From Calditrichota bacterium (GTDB lineage Bacteria > Zhuqueibacterota > Zhuqueibacteria > Oleimicrobiales > Geothermoviventaceae), in NCBI GenBank assembly GCA_013152765.1, contig JAADFT010000082.1, forward strand, positions 1 to 7,559: a stretch of 7,559 bases of DNA. The letters run 5' to 3'. This document shows, piece by piece, positions 1-7,104 of this stretch; position 1 is the first letter of the stretch, and each line of letters begins with the position of its first letter. Position numbers and translations under genes: made by a program. Below the pieces are notes generated by a model that was not told where the DNA came from, made no database searches, and saw only the letters and a list, made by a program, of their open reading frames with translations.

Positions 1-470
1 TCGTCCACCACCAGGCGGAACCCGGCTTCGAACCGGAGGGCTCGGCTTCCTAAGGGGCACTTCTGTACGCACTCGTCGCACCAGGCCCCGTGCCGCATGA
101 GGCAGCGGTCGGCAGCGACGACGGCGGTGCCCATCTTAAGGTTGTCGCGAGTCAGCGCACCTTCCTTGCAGGCGTCGATGCAGGGAAAATCCGCGCAGTA
201 CAGGCACGGCTGCTCCCGCGGGATGACGGCCGGCGTCCCCTGCAAAGGCCCGGCGGTGTGGTCGAGCAAGCGAATGGCTTCGTGTTCGCAGGCGACCACG
301 CAATCGCCGCAGGTGGTGCACCTGGCTACGAGGTCGCTTTCCGCAACGGCTCCCGGCGGCCGCAGGAAAACGCGCTGCGGCTCATCGCCTACCGCCGCGA
401 GTTGAGCGGGAAGGCGAAGCAGCCAGCGCAGGCCGCTTGCAAACAGGTCCCGTCGGTTGATTTCGTCCAT
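1..470 (-). CDS. NapG/NapF-like 4Fe-4S ferredoxin, partial (C-terminus beyond the left edge)
   Basis: The frame is open from ATG at 470-468 to the window edge, giving 156 residues with no stop. Cysteines fall in three ferredoxin-type groups: C51, C54, C57, C61 (CTTCGDC...C); C89, C92, C97, C101; and C123, C131, C134, C138 (WCDECVQKCP). Each should bind a [4Fe-4S] cluster, and a fourth group probably lies beyond the edge. The N-terminus has a twin-arginine-like RRDLF (residues 6-10) followed by an amphipathic rather than long hydrophobic stretch, so export is uncertain. Residues 36-42 (LRPPGAV) recur in NapG of the same operon, which points to a NapG paralogue. A NapF role in NapA maturation or electron supply is the alternative. 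It is the last gene seen in the operon, 165 bases after napH. The ribosome site is weak (AAGAG about 12 bases upstream). Confidence 0.82.
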   Translation of the reverse strand, partial: MDEINRRDLFASGLRWLLRLPAQLAAVGDEPQRVFLRPPGAVAESDLVARCTTCGDCVVACEHEAIRLLDHTAGPLQGTPAVIPREQPCLYCADFPCIDACKEGALTRDNLKMGTAVVAADRCLMRHGAWCDECVQKCPLGSRALRFEAGFRLVVD

Positions 471-581
471 GTTCCGCTTGCTCTTCTGTTTCCCGGAGCA
501 GTTCCGTTCTGCCACGTCGGGTCTGCGCAGGTGCGCAGTTGTTCCGTTGCCGAATCAAGGGCCCGGGTTACCCGGAAGCGT

Positions 582-636
582 GCCCGCTGCCGCAATGGCA
601 CCCGACTCAGCCGCTCGCATTCGGGTGCGGCAGGGC
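582..636 (-). other. Bulged hairpin directly after the napH stop
   Basis: On the minus strand the arm at 636-621 (GCCCTGCCGCACCCGA) pairs with 605-582. ACCCGA pairs TCGGGT, TGCCGC pairs GCGGCA and GCCC pairs GGGC, about 16 pairs interrupted by two bulges (6 and 2 bases) around a 15-base loop. The stem begins at the last base of the napH stop codon. No U-tract follows, so a mRNA 3'-end or processing structure is more likely than an intrinsic terminator. A second perfect palindrome, CCGGGT-T-ACCCGG, lies at 563-575. Confidence 0.6.
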
Positions 637-1517
637 TAACTCGCTTCGCTTTCTTCCGCCCACAGCTCCACACGGCGCCCTGCCGGAACGGGTTTGCCCA
701 TCTGCCAGACGAAGTGCAGCGCGTCGAAGGGGCAAAGGTCCACGCAGTCGCCGCAGTTTGTGCAGTAAATGGATTCGCCCTCGCCGCAGCGTGGCAGCAG
801 GCCCCACGAGCACATCTTGCCCTGCTCGCAGAGCCTGCACCCGCGGGCGCATTTGGCGGCGTCGAGCTGCACTTTCAAAGAGCGTTTCTGGCCAATCCAG
901 CCCAGGAGTGCGCCGAGCGGGCACAGGTAGCGACAAAAACCGCGGCGCACCAGCAGGAACTCGAAGACCAGAATGGCCAGAATGAACAGCAACTCGCCGC
1001 CGAGGGTACCGAGGAAAATGGCCCGCGCCAGCTCCCGGCCGATGATACCCGGGGGCGAGTAAATCGAAAACAGCGACGTGCCAACCATGAGCGACAGCAG
1101 GATCTCACCAACCAGGACGAACCAGAGAGTGCGTCGGGGCAACCGGTGCTTGCTCTCGAAGGAGCGCGCCCGGCGCCGTGTCAGCAGCCGTCGCTTGATC
1201 TCGTCCGCCCACTCGGAGAGCAGGCCCATGGGGCACATCCAGCTACAAAAGACCCGCCCGAGCACCAACGCCAGCACAACCGGCGGCAACATGGCCACCA
1301 GGAGCACGGTGTAGAAATGCCGGGACGTGAGGATGCTTTCCAGGCTCTCCAGCGGCGACGCAATCCACAGTTTGAAAACGCCCAGCGACTGGTACCATCC
1401 CGTCAGGCCGTTCCATCCGTGCAGGTTGAGGAACGGAATGGCCACCAGGAGGAGCAGGCTGAGAATCTGAACAGTGCGGCGGTAGGGCTTGATTCGCGCC
1501 TTCTTCGCTTTCTTCAC
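636..1517 (-). CDS. napH: NapH, membrane-bound quinol-oxidising Fe-S protein of the nap system
   Basis: The 293-residue protein matches NapH in length and layout. There are four hydrophobic membrane segments at about residues 16-34, 69-87, 130-152 and 166-190. The two CxxxCP motifs typical of NapH/NosR/RdxA proteins are at 91-96 (CSWMCP) and 195-200 (CRYLCP), each just after a membrane segment. The C-terminal domain carries two [4Fe-4S] sets: C223, C227, C230, C236 (first one atypical) and C252, C255, C258, C262 (CTNCGDCVDLCP). In the known nap systems NapGH passes electrons from quinol to the periplasmic redox chain. The start is GTG at 1517, because TGA at 1559-1557 closes the frame upstream and the first internal Met is residue 75. 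Its ribosome site is poor, which is odd beside the strong ones elsewhere in this operon. It ends with TAG. Confidence 0.95.
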   Translation of the reverse strand: MKKAKKARIKPYRRTVQILSLLLLVAIPFLNLHGWNGLTGWYQSLGVFKLWIASPLESLESILTSRHFYTVLLVAMLPPVVLALVLGRVFCSWMCPMGLLSEWADEIKRRLLTRRRARSFESKHRLPRRTLWFVLVGEILLSLMVGTSLFSIYSPPGIIGRELARAIFLGTLGGELLFILAILVFEFLLVRRGFCRYLCPLGALLGWIGQKRSLKVQLDAAKCARGCRLCEQGKMCSWGLLPRCGEGESIYCTNCGDCVDLCPFDALHFVWQMGKPVPAGRRVELWAEESEAS

Positions 1518-1679
1518 GGTAACCCGGTCCGTAGCAATCGGTCGTTTCTGCGTCGGTCAGCAGCATTTGACGGTGCGACAGCGCGACCCGCGGTGGGGTC
1601 GGTTCCCTACCTCCTCCATTTCCCCCGGTGTACAGCAGGGCGGCTTCAGGTCCGGGATGCCCCGGCCTGCCGGCTCCCG
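1518..1679 (-). other. napG-napH intergenic gap with an orphan Shine-Dalgarno-like sequence
   Basis: These 162 bases hold no convincing gene. On the minus strand a textbook ribosome-binding sequence, GGAGGAGGT (1617-1609), has no ATG, GTG or TTG at a usable distance downstream. A hairpin, CGACCC-6 bases-GGGTCG, lies at 1601-1584. The napG frame stays open for 40 codons past its TAG stop, to a TGA at 1559-1557. napG and napH usually lie close together, so a gap of this size is somewhat unusual. Confidence 0.45.
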
Positions 1680-2306
1680 CTACGGTTTGGGCGGGTCCAC
1701 GTAGATGGCGCGCTCCGGGGTGACCGGGCACGCCTTCACGCAGGCGCCGCAGCCCACACAGGCCTCCTCGACGATGATGGGCTTGAGGCGCTCCAGTTTG
1801 ATTGCGCGGTCCTTCAACGGGCAAATGTCGTAGCAGGCCCTGCACAGGGCCGTGCCGTTGTAAGCCCAGCAGGTGTCTTCGATGATGTGCGCGAGGCCCA
1901 TCCCGGCTTCTTCGGCGGGCACGGGCTTGAGCGCGCCCGACGGACAGACCTCCACACACTTCATGCACAGGTAGCAGGGAATCTTCTCCGCGTCGATCAG
2001 GGGGGTGCCGACGTGCAGCCCCTTGCCGGGTCCGAGGATGCGGATGGACCGGTAGGGGCACACCTCGGCGCAACGTCCGCAACGGATGCACGTGGCCAGG
2101 AAGTCGCGCTCGCGGACGGCACCCGGCGGCCGAAGGTGGTTTCTACCCACGGGACCGTGGTAAACGTGCTCGACCCCTCCGGTTACAGCCAGTGCTGCGA
2201 GGCCTGCCAGGCGCAGGAAGTCGCGCCGCGGAATGTCCCTGCTCTCAGGAGTTGGCTTCGAGGAGTGCGCTCTGTCCGCGCTTGCTTTCGAACTCGTCCG
2301 GGGCAT
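1680..2306 (-). CDS. napG: NapG, exported four-cluster ferredoxin of the nap system
   Basis: From ATG at 2306 the product has 208 residues. A twin-arginine signal with RRDFLRLAG (27-35) and a hydrophobic stretch to about residue 43 directs a folded Fe-S protein to the periplasm. Four complete cysteine groups follow: 73/76/79/83, 111/114/117/121, 146/155/158/162 and 183/186/189/193, the pattern of NapG/MauM ferredoxins with four [4Fe-4S] clusters. It works with NapH to carry electrons from quinol toward NapA. The start is uncertain. ATG 2306 has GAGG about 9 bases upstream but overlaps napD by 62 bases and gives a long n-region; ATG 2336 is further into napD; no other ATG, GTG or TTG precedes the RR motif. 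The gene ends with TAG. Confidence 0.9.
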   Translation of the reverse strand: MPRTSSKASADRAHSSKPTPESRDIPRRDFLRLAGLAALAVTGGVEHVYHGPVGRNHLRPPGAVRERDFLATCIRCGRCAEVCPYRSIRILGPGKGLHVGTPLIDAEKIPCYLCMKCVEVCPSGALKPVPAEEAGMGLAHIIEDTCWAYNGTALCRACYDICPLKDRAIKLERLKPIIVEEACVGCGACVKACPVTPERAIYVDPPKP

Positions 2307-2541
2307 CCAGGATGTCCTCGAAGTTGTAGTACGCACCGGCCACGTTCACCACACCGTCCACCTGGCGGAGTTGCTTTTCGACCTCGCGCATTTGCTCCGT
2401 AGAGCTGCAGTCGAGCACAACAATCAAATTCCCCTTGTCGTCGGCTCCGTAAACCTCCACGCACTCCATCTGGGAGAGCGTCTCTCGAACGCTGTCCGTC
2501 TGGTCGGGTTTGACCAGCACTGCTAAACCGGCAATTGGCAT
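2245..2541 (-). CDS. napD: NapD, NapA signal-peptide chaperone
   Basis: The 98-residue cytosolic protein has the NapD pattern: an N-terminal strand (IAGLAVLVKPD), a helix, then GNLIVVLDCSS near residues 37-47 and VDGVVNVAGAYYNFED near 61-76, matching the beta-alpha-beta fold of the family. In known systems NapD binds the twin-arginine signal of NapA and holds it back until the molybdenum cofactor is inserted. It starts at ATG 2541 with GAGAGGAG upstream and lies 76 bases after napA. The extension after residue 80 (EFESKRGQSALLEANS) is encoded by bases that overlap the start of napG. It ends with TGA. Confidence 0.9.
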   Translation of the reverse strand: MPIAGLAVLVKPDQTDSVRETLSQMECVEVYGADDKGNLIVVLDCSSTEQMREVEKQLRQVDGVVNVAGAYYNFEDILDAPDEFESKRGQSALLEANS

Positions 2542-2573
2542 GGGGCTCCTCTCTGCGTTTGCAACACAAACGA

Positions 2574-2607
2574 CGCCCGGGTTCCCCCCGAAGGAGAAAC
2601 CCGGGCG
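2574..2607 (-). terminator. 15-bp hairpin with UUCG tetraloop between napA and napD (attenuator or mRNA stabiliser)
   Basis: Read on the minus strand, 2607-2574 folds into an uninterrupted 15-pair stem beginning CGCCCGGGTT, with two G-U pairs, closed by the exceptionally stable C(UUCG)G loop. A U-rich run TCGTTTGTGTT follows. It lies 10 bases after the napA stop and 32 bases before the napD start. The shape fits a partial intrinsic terminator or a 3'-end stabiliser that would make napA transcripts more abundant than napDGH. It cannot be a full stop if napDGH depend on the upstream promoter. Confidence 0.7.
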
Positions 2608-2617
2608 GTCAAGATGG

Positions 2618-4966
2618 CTACACGATGTTCAGTTCCACGATGGTCGGTTTGAGCCGCTTCGGGCCGGACACTTTCCGGATCTTGACAGCGCAGATCTTGA
2701 ACTCGGGCTGCTTGGACCCGGGATCGAACGCGTCGATGGTGACGAAGTTGATCATGCGCTGCATGTTCTGGTCGTGCCACGGCACAGCGACCACTCCTTC
2801 GATCGGACCTTCCACCACCTTGGCAGGCACCACCACTTTGCCGCGGCGGCTGACGATTTCCACCATGTCGCCGTTGTTGATGCCGAGCTTCTTGGCGTCC
2901 TTCGGGTTGATTTCCACGTAGGTGTGCCAGAAGCCACGCATCAGCTCGGGCACGCGGCCGGTCATGGTCATGGTGTGCCAGTGCTCGATCACGCGAATGG
3001 TGGTCAGGTAGAACGGGTACTCCTTGTCCGGCGGCTCGGCCGGGCCCTTGTACGGTCTGGCCCAGATCCAGCCGCGCTTGTCCGGGTGCCCGTAGAACTG
3101 GATGGGCTCCGGTCCCGTGGCGAGCACGTCCATGCCCTTCACGTAGCGTTTGGACGTTCCCGGGTGGTCCACCGTGGGCACCGGCCACTGCAGGCCGTCG
3201 GGCAATTTCTTCAGGCGCTCGTAGGTGGCGCCCCAGAGGTCCATGTCGCGGCCCTTGGTGCACTTGCGGTACTCGTTCCAGATGTCCTCGGTGCTCTTGA
3301 GGTGATCCACGATCTGGGTGAACACCGGGTCGTTCAGCTTCTTGCCGAGGCGAATTGAGAACTCGCGCAGGGCCCAGATCTCCGGCTTGGCCTCGCCGGG
3401 TGGATCCAGCGCCTTGAACGTGTACTGGGAGCGGTGCTCGGAGCAACCGTACACGCCTTCCTTTTCGAACAGGATCGGCGTCGGTAGGACCAGGTCGGCC
3501 AGCTCCGCCGTCCGGCTTGGGTAGGCCTCGAACACGACCACGAAGTTGTCTTTGCGTTTGAAGCCTTCGCGGACGGGGGCCACGTTCGGCAGCGACTGCG
3601 CCGGGTTGGTGCACAGGATGATGATGGCCTTCACGCGACCGTCGCCCAAGGCGCGGAACATCTCCACCGTGTGGTAGCCCGGCTTCTTGGGCATGCGTTC
3701 CACCGGGATGTTCCAGATCTTGGCGATTTCCGCACGGTGCTTCGGGTTGGCCACTTTCCTGTGACCGGGCAGGATGTGGCAAAGACCACCGGCTTCGCGC
3801 ACACCGCCGCACGCGTTCGGCTGACCGGTGAGGGAGAACGAGTCCGCGCCGATCTTGCCAATCTGCCCCGTCAGCAGGTGCAGATTGTGGACCAGGTTGT
3901 TCGCCCACACGCCGCGGGTACGCTGGTTCAGACCCATCGTCCACATGGAGAAGGTGTTCTCCGACTTGGCGAACCAGCGCGCCGCCTGGCGAATCTTGTC
4001 GGCCGGGCACTTGGAAATCTGCTCGGCTTTCTCGGGCGTGAAGTCCTGCAGAAACTGCTTGTACTCCTCAAGCGTCATGTTCTTTGGCTTGCCGTCCGGG
4101 CCCACGGTCTTGAAAGCCACGTACTTTTCGACGAAGTCCTTGTTGTACAGGCCTTCTTCGATGATCACCTGGGCCATGGCGTGCATCACGGCCAGGTCGG
4201 TGCCCGGCAGGAATTGCAGGTGCAGGTCCGCGATTCGCGAGGTCGGGGTGATGCGCGGATCCGCCACGATGACCTTCACCTTGTCCGGGTTGTCGAGCTT
4301 CCGGCTCATCACCCGGCGGAAAAGGATCGGGTGCGCCTCGGACTGGTTTGTCCCGATCAGGAAGAAGCAGGTGGCATGCTAGATGTCCGAGTACGAACCG
4401 GAGGGCTCGTCGGCGCCGAACGTGGTGAGGTAGCCGCCCACGGCGCTGGCCATGCAGAGGCGGGGGTTGCCGTCCACGTTGCTGGTGCCGATGCCCGCGC
4501 GGAAGATCTTCTGGGCCAGGTAGGTCTCTTCGGTGAGGGCCTGACCCGAACCGTAGTAGGCCACCGAATCCGGGCCGTGCTTCTTGATGGCGTCTGCGAA
4601 CTTCTCGGCCATCAGGTCCAGCGCCTGATCCCAGCTAATGCGCACGAACTTGTTCCCCTTGCGCAGAAGCGGGTATTTGAGGCGGTCCGGATGGTGGTAG
4701 ATTTTGTACTGCAGAAAGGCCTTCATGCAAATGAAGCCGAAGTTCGTTTTGGCCTCCGGCACACCCTTTACAGCAACGGCTTTGCCATTTTTGACCCCGA
4801 GGTAGATGCGGCATCCCACCCCGCAGTAGCGACACGTGCCCCGGACCCACTTGTCCACATCTTGCTGAGCCGAGGCTGGGGTGGGGATGGCGAGCTTTAC
4901 CCCTAATGTCGAGGCCACCGTGGCCGCCGCCGTGGTCTTCAGGAAATCACGACGGGTGACACTCAT
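2618..4966 (-). CDS. napA: NapA, periplasmic nitrate reductase catalytic subunit, interrupted by an in-frame TAG
   Basis: NapA reduces nitrate to nitrite at a Mo-bis-MGD centre in the periplasm. The span is 782 codons before its final TAG. It has a twin-arginine signal (RRDFLK, 5-10; likely cleavage near ASA 31-33), a [4Fe-4S] set at C45, C48, C52 and C80 (CRYCGVGC...CMK, with conserved Lys82), and the Mo-ligand Cys171 in NPRLCMASA, which marks nitrate reductase rather than formate dehydrogenase. The C-terminal half carries AELADLVLP and EKEGVYG, then the HWHTMTMTGRVPEL and VPWHDQN motifs of the cofactor-binding domain. Codon 196 (4381-4379) is TAG. The frame resumes at once with HATCFFLIGTNQSEAHP and is intact to the end, so only one base seems altered. 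As written it yields 195 residues lacking most of the enzyme. Start 4966 is chosen over 4999 for its perfect ribosome site and the twin-arginine signal. Confidence 0.93.
4379..4381 (-). other. In-frame amber codon inside napA
   Basis: TAG stands at codon 196, between SGSYSDI and HATCFF. E. coli NapA has Glu at the matching place (YDDFEHAD), and GAG to TAG is one base change. No other in-frame stop or frameshift is seen in the remaining 586 codons. TAG is also the terminal codon of napA, napG and napH here, which argues against general reassignment of TAG in this genome. Confidence 0.9.
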
Positions 4967-4972
4967 GGTCTT

Positions 4973-4980
4973 ACCTCCTT
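4973..4980 (-). promoter_or_regulatory. Ribosome-binding site of napA
   Basis: AAGGAGGT on the minus strand is followed by a 6-base spacer and ATG at 4966. This fixes the start at MSVTRRDFLK and rules out the in-frame ATG at 4999. Confidence 0.9.
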
Positions 4981-5051
4981 TTCGAGCGTTCGCAAGCAAG
5001 TGACAACCTCACGATTCGGAAAACAGCAGGGGCCTCACCGCGTCGCCCTTC

Positions 5052-5501
5052 TCAGTACAGAGGCGATGGTCTGGTCTTGTACGTTTTGTGCACGGTGAGC
5101 CCGTGTGCTGGGTGGCAGCTCCAGCACGTCTTGTCCGTCTTGCCTTCCGGCATGCGGATGTTGTCGAACTGGTCCGCGTGGCAGCCGCGACAGGTCTCAA
5201 CGCTGGGGGTCTTCTTGAAGGTCTTGAAGTCCCCGTGGCACACGAAGCAACGGACGTTGTCCACGCCGTGCTTGCTCTGCGACCACTCTTTGTAGATTTC
5301 GGGTGTGACCTGGCTGTGGCATTCCCGGCACGTGGTTGCCTCGAGCTCTGCCTTGTTCTCCGGGTAGCCCGGGTGTTGGTCCGCTTTCACCGTTTGCTGA
5401 GCGGGCGCAGGCGGGGGCGACGAGTGGGCCCCGGCAAGAAGCACCCAGGCCAGCGCCGCAACAGCAAGAACGGCCACTGCAAACCATGCCTTTTTCATCA
5501 T
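5052..5501 (-). CDS. napM: NapM-like tetraheme cytochrome c
   Basis: The 149-residue protein has a basic-hydrophobic N-terminus (3-25) that is either a Sec signal or a single membrane anchor, then a Pro/Ala linker. Four CxxCH heme sites follow at 58-62, 85-89, 104-108 and 126-130. The part after the signal has exactly eight histidines: four in CxxCH and four others (H43, H78, H133, H138). That is just enough for four bis-histidine hemes. It is far shorter than NapC/NrfH (about 190 residues) and is not a diheme NapB. The best match by size and position is NapM, the tetraheme protein beside napA in Desulfovibrio desulfuricans, inferred to feed electrons to NapA. A GAGGAGGT site precedes tandem ATGs at 5501 and 5498, so either may start. 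It lies 41 bases after the barrel gene and 85 before napA. Confidence 0.85.
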   Translation of the reverse strand: MMKKAWFAVAVLAVAALAWVLLAGAHSSPPPAPAQQTVKADQHPGYPENKAELEATTCRECHSQVTPEIYKEWSQSKHGVDNVRCFVCHGDFKTFKKTPSVETCRGCHADQFDNIRMPEGKTDKTCWSCHPAHGLTVHKTYKTRPSPLY

Positions 5502-5542
5502 GGTTACCTCCTCGGTACTGGGTTACGGGCCAACTGCGCTCC

Positions 5543-7012
5543 TCAGAACTTGTACGTCAGGGTCATCTTGAGCTCAGTTGGGTTCTTCTTCCACTTGTTG
5601 GTGCCGTTGATCAGGTAGCAGGCCGCGTCGCCGACCATCAGGTAACCACCGCGCAGCGTCCAGATCAGGTTCTTGTAGATCTTGTAGTCGATCTTGAAGT
5701 CCACTTCCTTGCCGATGTCCGTGGACGAAGCGTCGAGAATGGTGACCTTGTTGCCGTCGGCTTCCCAGGCGTGGATCGGTTGCGTGGCCTTGATCAGGCT
5801 GGCGGAGGCGAAGATCGAAAGCTTGGGAATCGGCTTCAGCGTGGCGTTCAGTTGCAGCAGGGTGGTGTTCTCGAACTCGCGGTAACCGCGTGTGTTCGGA
5901 GCGCCCAGGCCCTGCGGCGTGATGCCTTCTTCGTCCGGCATGATCGAGTCTTCCCAGATTTCCGTGACGTAGAAGAACCCGACGGTGCGCAGCCGGTTCA
6001 CGTTGCCCTTGCCGCCGGTCCAGTCGTCGTCACCGCTTCCGCGACCGATCACCGCACCCAACGACAGCTTGTCGTTCACGGCCAGTGTCGGCTTCAGGTA
6101 CAGGTTCATGCCGGAAATGTCGCCGTTGTTCACGTCGTACTTCTGCTTGGGGTTGTTGTCCATCGAGTTCGGCACGTCGTCCTTGCCGGTGAGAATGTCG
6201 ATTTCGGCGTCCAGACCGAGCTTGCCGAACTTGAAGTTACCGGCAGCGCCAAAGGCCGCCAGGCTGCTGATGTTTGGAGAGAAGCGGGCCATGAAGTAGT
6301 CGAGCCCGTCGAGGATGTAGCTGGTACCGTCGGACGTGCCGCGGTCCTTGTAGTAGAGGCCAAAGAGGTTGATGCGGTGCTTCTCGGCCAGCTTCTGGTC
6401 CAGGCTGGCGAAGACGACGTCCGCGTCGCGAGCGTCGGTGTTGCCGCGCCAGTCGGGCTTGGGCAGGCTGGCCTTGTCGCTGAGGCCGTCGTAACCTTCG
6501 AACATCTTGGCCCAACCTAAGGTGAGTTTACCCTTGCTGAGGCCGATGTCCATCTGCGCCCCGTCCAGGTTGCAGTCGAGCACCAGCTTGTTTCCGAGGC
6601 GGTAGCTCTGGCGCCCAACCCGGAACGCGACCTTGGTGTCGGGGATCTTGAAAGCCACGTAGGCCTGGTCGACGTGCAGCAGGTAGTTGGTGTCCTTCAT
6701 GTCGAACAGCGCGCTGGCGCTACCCGGCGTTTTGCGCCGTTCCATGTTGTCGACACCCCACCAGCCCTGCGCCATGTCGAACCGCGTGATGGCCTGCAGG
6801 TTCTCGTTTCCAACAGCCAAACGGAAGCGGAGCATCTGCACCCAGTAGTCGTCTTTGCCTTCCTTCTTGCCGAGGAAGAACTTGTTCTGCGACAGGCCCC
6901 AGGCGGTGTACACGCCGTGCACGTTCACGGGCACACCCTGGGCGAACACTGCCCCGCCGCTGAGGAGAAAAGCAAAGCCGACAACTGCTACCAACAAACT
7001 CCTCCCTCTCAT
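5543..7012 (-). CDS. Outer-membrane beta-barrel protein (alginate-export/porin-like), first gene of the nap operon
   Basis: The 489-residue product has a clear Sec signal peptide (MRGRSLL, hydrophobic core, likely cleavage after AVFA at residue 24). The rest is rich in alternating polar/hydrophobic strands with aromatic girdle residues (for example VAFRVGRQSYRLGNKLVLD and LSIFASASLIKA), and it ends in MTLTYKF. A terminal Phe is the hallmark of barrel assembly by BamA. The pattern resembles alginate-export-type barrels that occur near respiratory gene sets in anaerobes. The substrate cannot be read from the sequence. Co-transcription with napM and napA suggests a nitrate or nitrite channel (inference). 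ATG 7012 has AGGAGGT four bases upstream. A sigma-54-type promoter lies just upstream. It ends with TGA, 41 bases before napM. Confidence 0.85.
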   Translation of the reverse strand: MRGRSLLVAVVGFAFLLSGGAVFAQGVPVNVHGVYTAWGLSQNKFFLGKKEGKDDYWVQMLRFRLAVGNENLQAITRFDMAQGWWGVDNMERRKTPGSASALFDMKDTNYLLHVDQAYVAFKIPDTKVAFRVGRQSYRLGNKLVLDCNLDGAQMDIGLSKGKLTLGWAKMFEGYDGLSDKASLPKPDWRGNTDARDADVVFASLDQKLAEKHRINLFGLYYKDRGTSDGTSYILDGLDYFMARFSPNISSLAAFGAAGNFKFGKLGLDAEIDILTGKDDVPNSMDNNPKQKYDVNNGDISGMNLYLKPTLAVNDKLSLGAVIGRGSGDDDWTGGKGNVNRLRTVGFFYVTEIWEDSIMPDEEGITPQGLGAPNTRGYREFENTTLLQLNATLKPIPKLSIFASASLIKATQPIHAWEADGNKVTILDASSTDIGKEVDFKIDYKIYKNLIWTLRGGYLMVGDAACYLINGTNKWKKNPTELKMTLTYKF

Positions 7013-7090
7013 GGCACCTCCTGCTTGTTTGGTTCACAGAGTCCAGGACAGATTGCTCGGTTTACGCGGTTGTCCAGCTCTTGCACTGTC

Positions 7091-7104
7091 GCAACAGATG
7101 TGCC
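7091..7104 (-). promoter_or_regulatory. Sigma-54 type (-24/-12) promoter of the nap operon
   Basis: On the minus strand the sequence reads CCGGCACATCTGTTGCGA. GGCAC, 5 bases, TTGC has the invariant GG (7104-7103) and GC (7092-7091) exactly 12 bases apart, as RpoN promoters require. It differs from the usual TGGCAC only in the first base (C). The predicted transcript start is near 7079, leaving an untranslated leader of about 67 bases before the barrel gene. No convincing sigma-70 pair was found in the same stretch. Confidence 0.6.

Noticed and set aside
1243..2091. Minus-strand 282-codon frame spanning the napG-napH junction
   Set aside because: It is a shifted frame over both genes; its protein lacks cysteine-group order and membrane segments that the true frames show.
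90..2402. Plus-strand open frame of 770 codons
   Set aside because: It lies antisense to four well-supported nap genes, shows no domain, and has the Arg/Ala/Gln-rich composition of a GC-rich shadow frame.
2618..4312. Downstream part of napA as a separate gene starting at ATG 4312
   Set aside because: No ribosome site precedes that ATG, and the conserved NapA sequence continues without a break from the amber codon through it, so it is part of one gene.
4379..4381. Selenocysteine at the interrupted napA codon
   Set aside because: The codon is TAG, not TGA, the position is not a metal ligand, and the Mo-ligand cysteine is present at residue 171.
3671..4906. Plus-strand open frame of 411 codons opposite napA
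   Set aside because: Antisense to conserved NapA motifs, no recognisable family, His/Val/Arg-rich shadow composition.
5336..6520. Plus-strand open frame of 394 codons opposite napM and the barrel gene
   Set aside because: It crosses two convincing genes in antisense and has no signal, domain or ribosome site.
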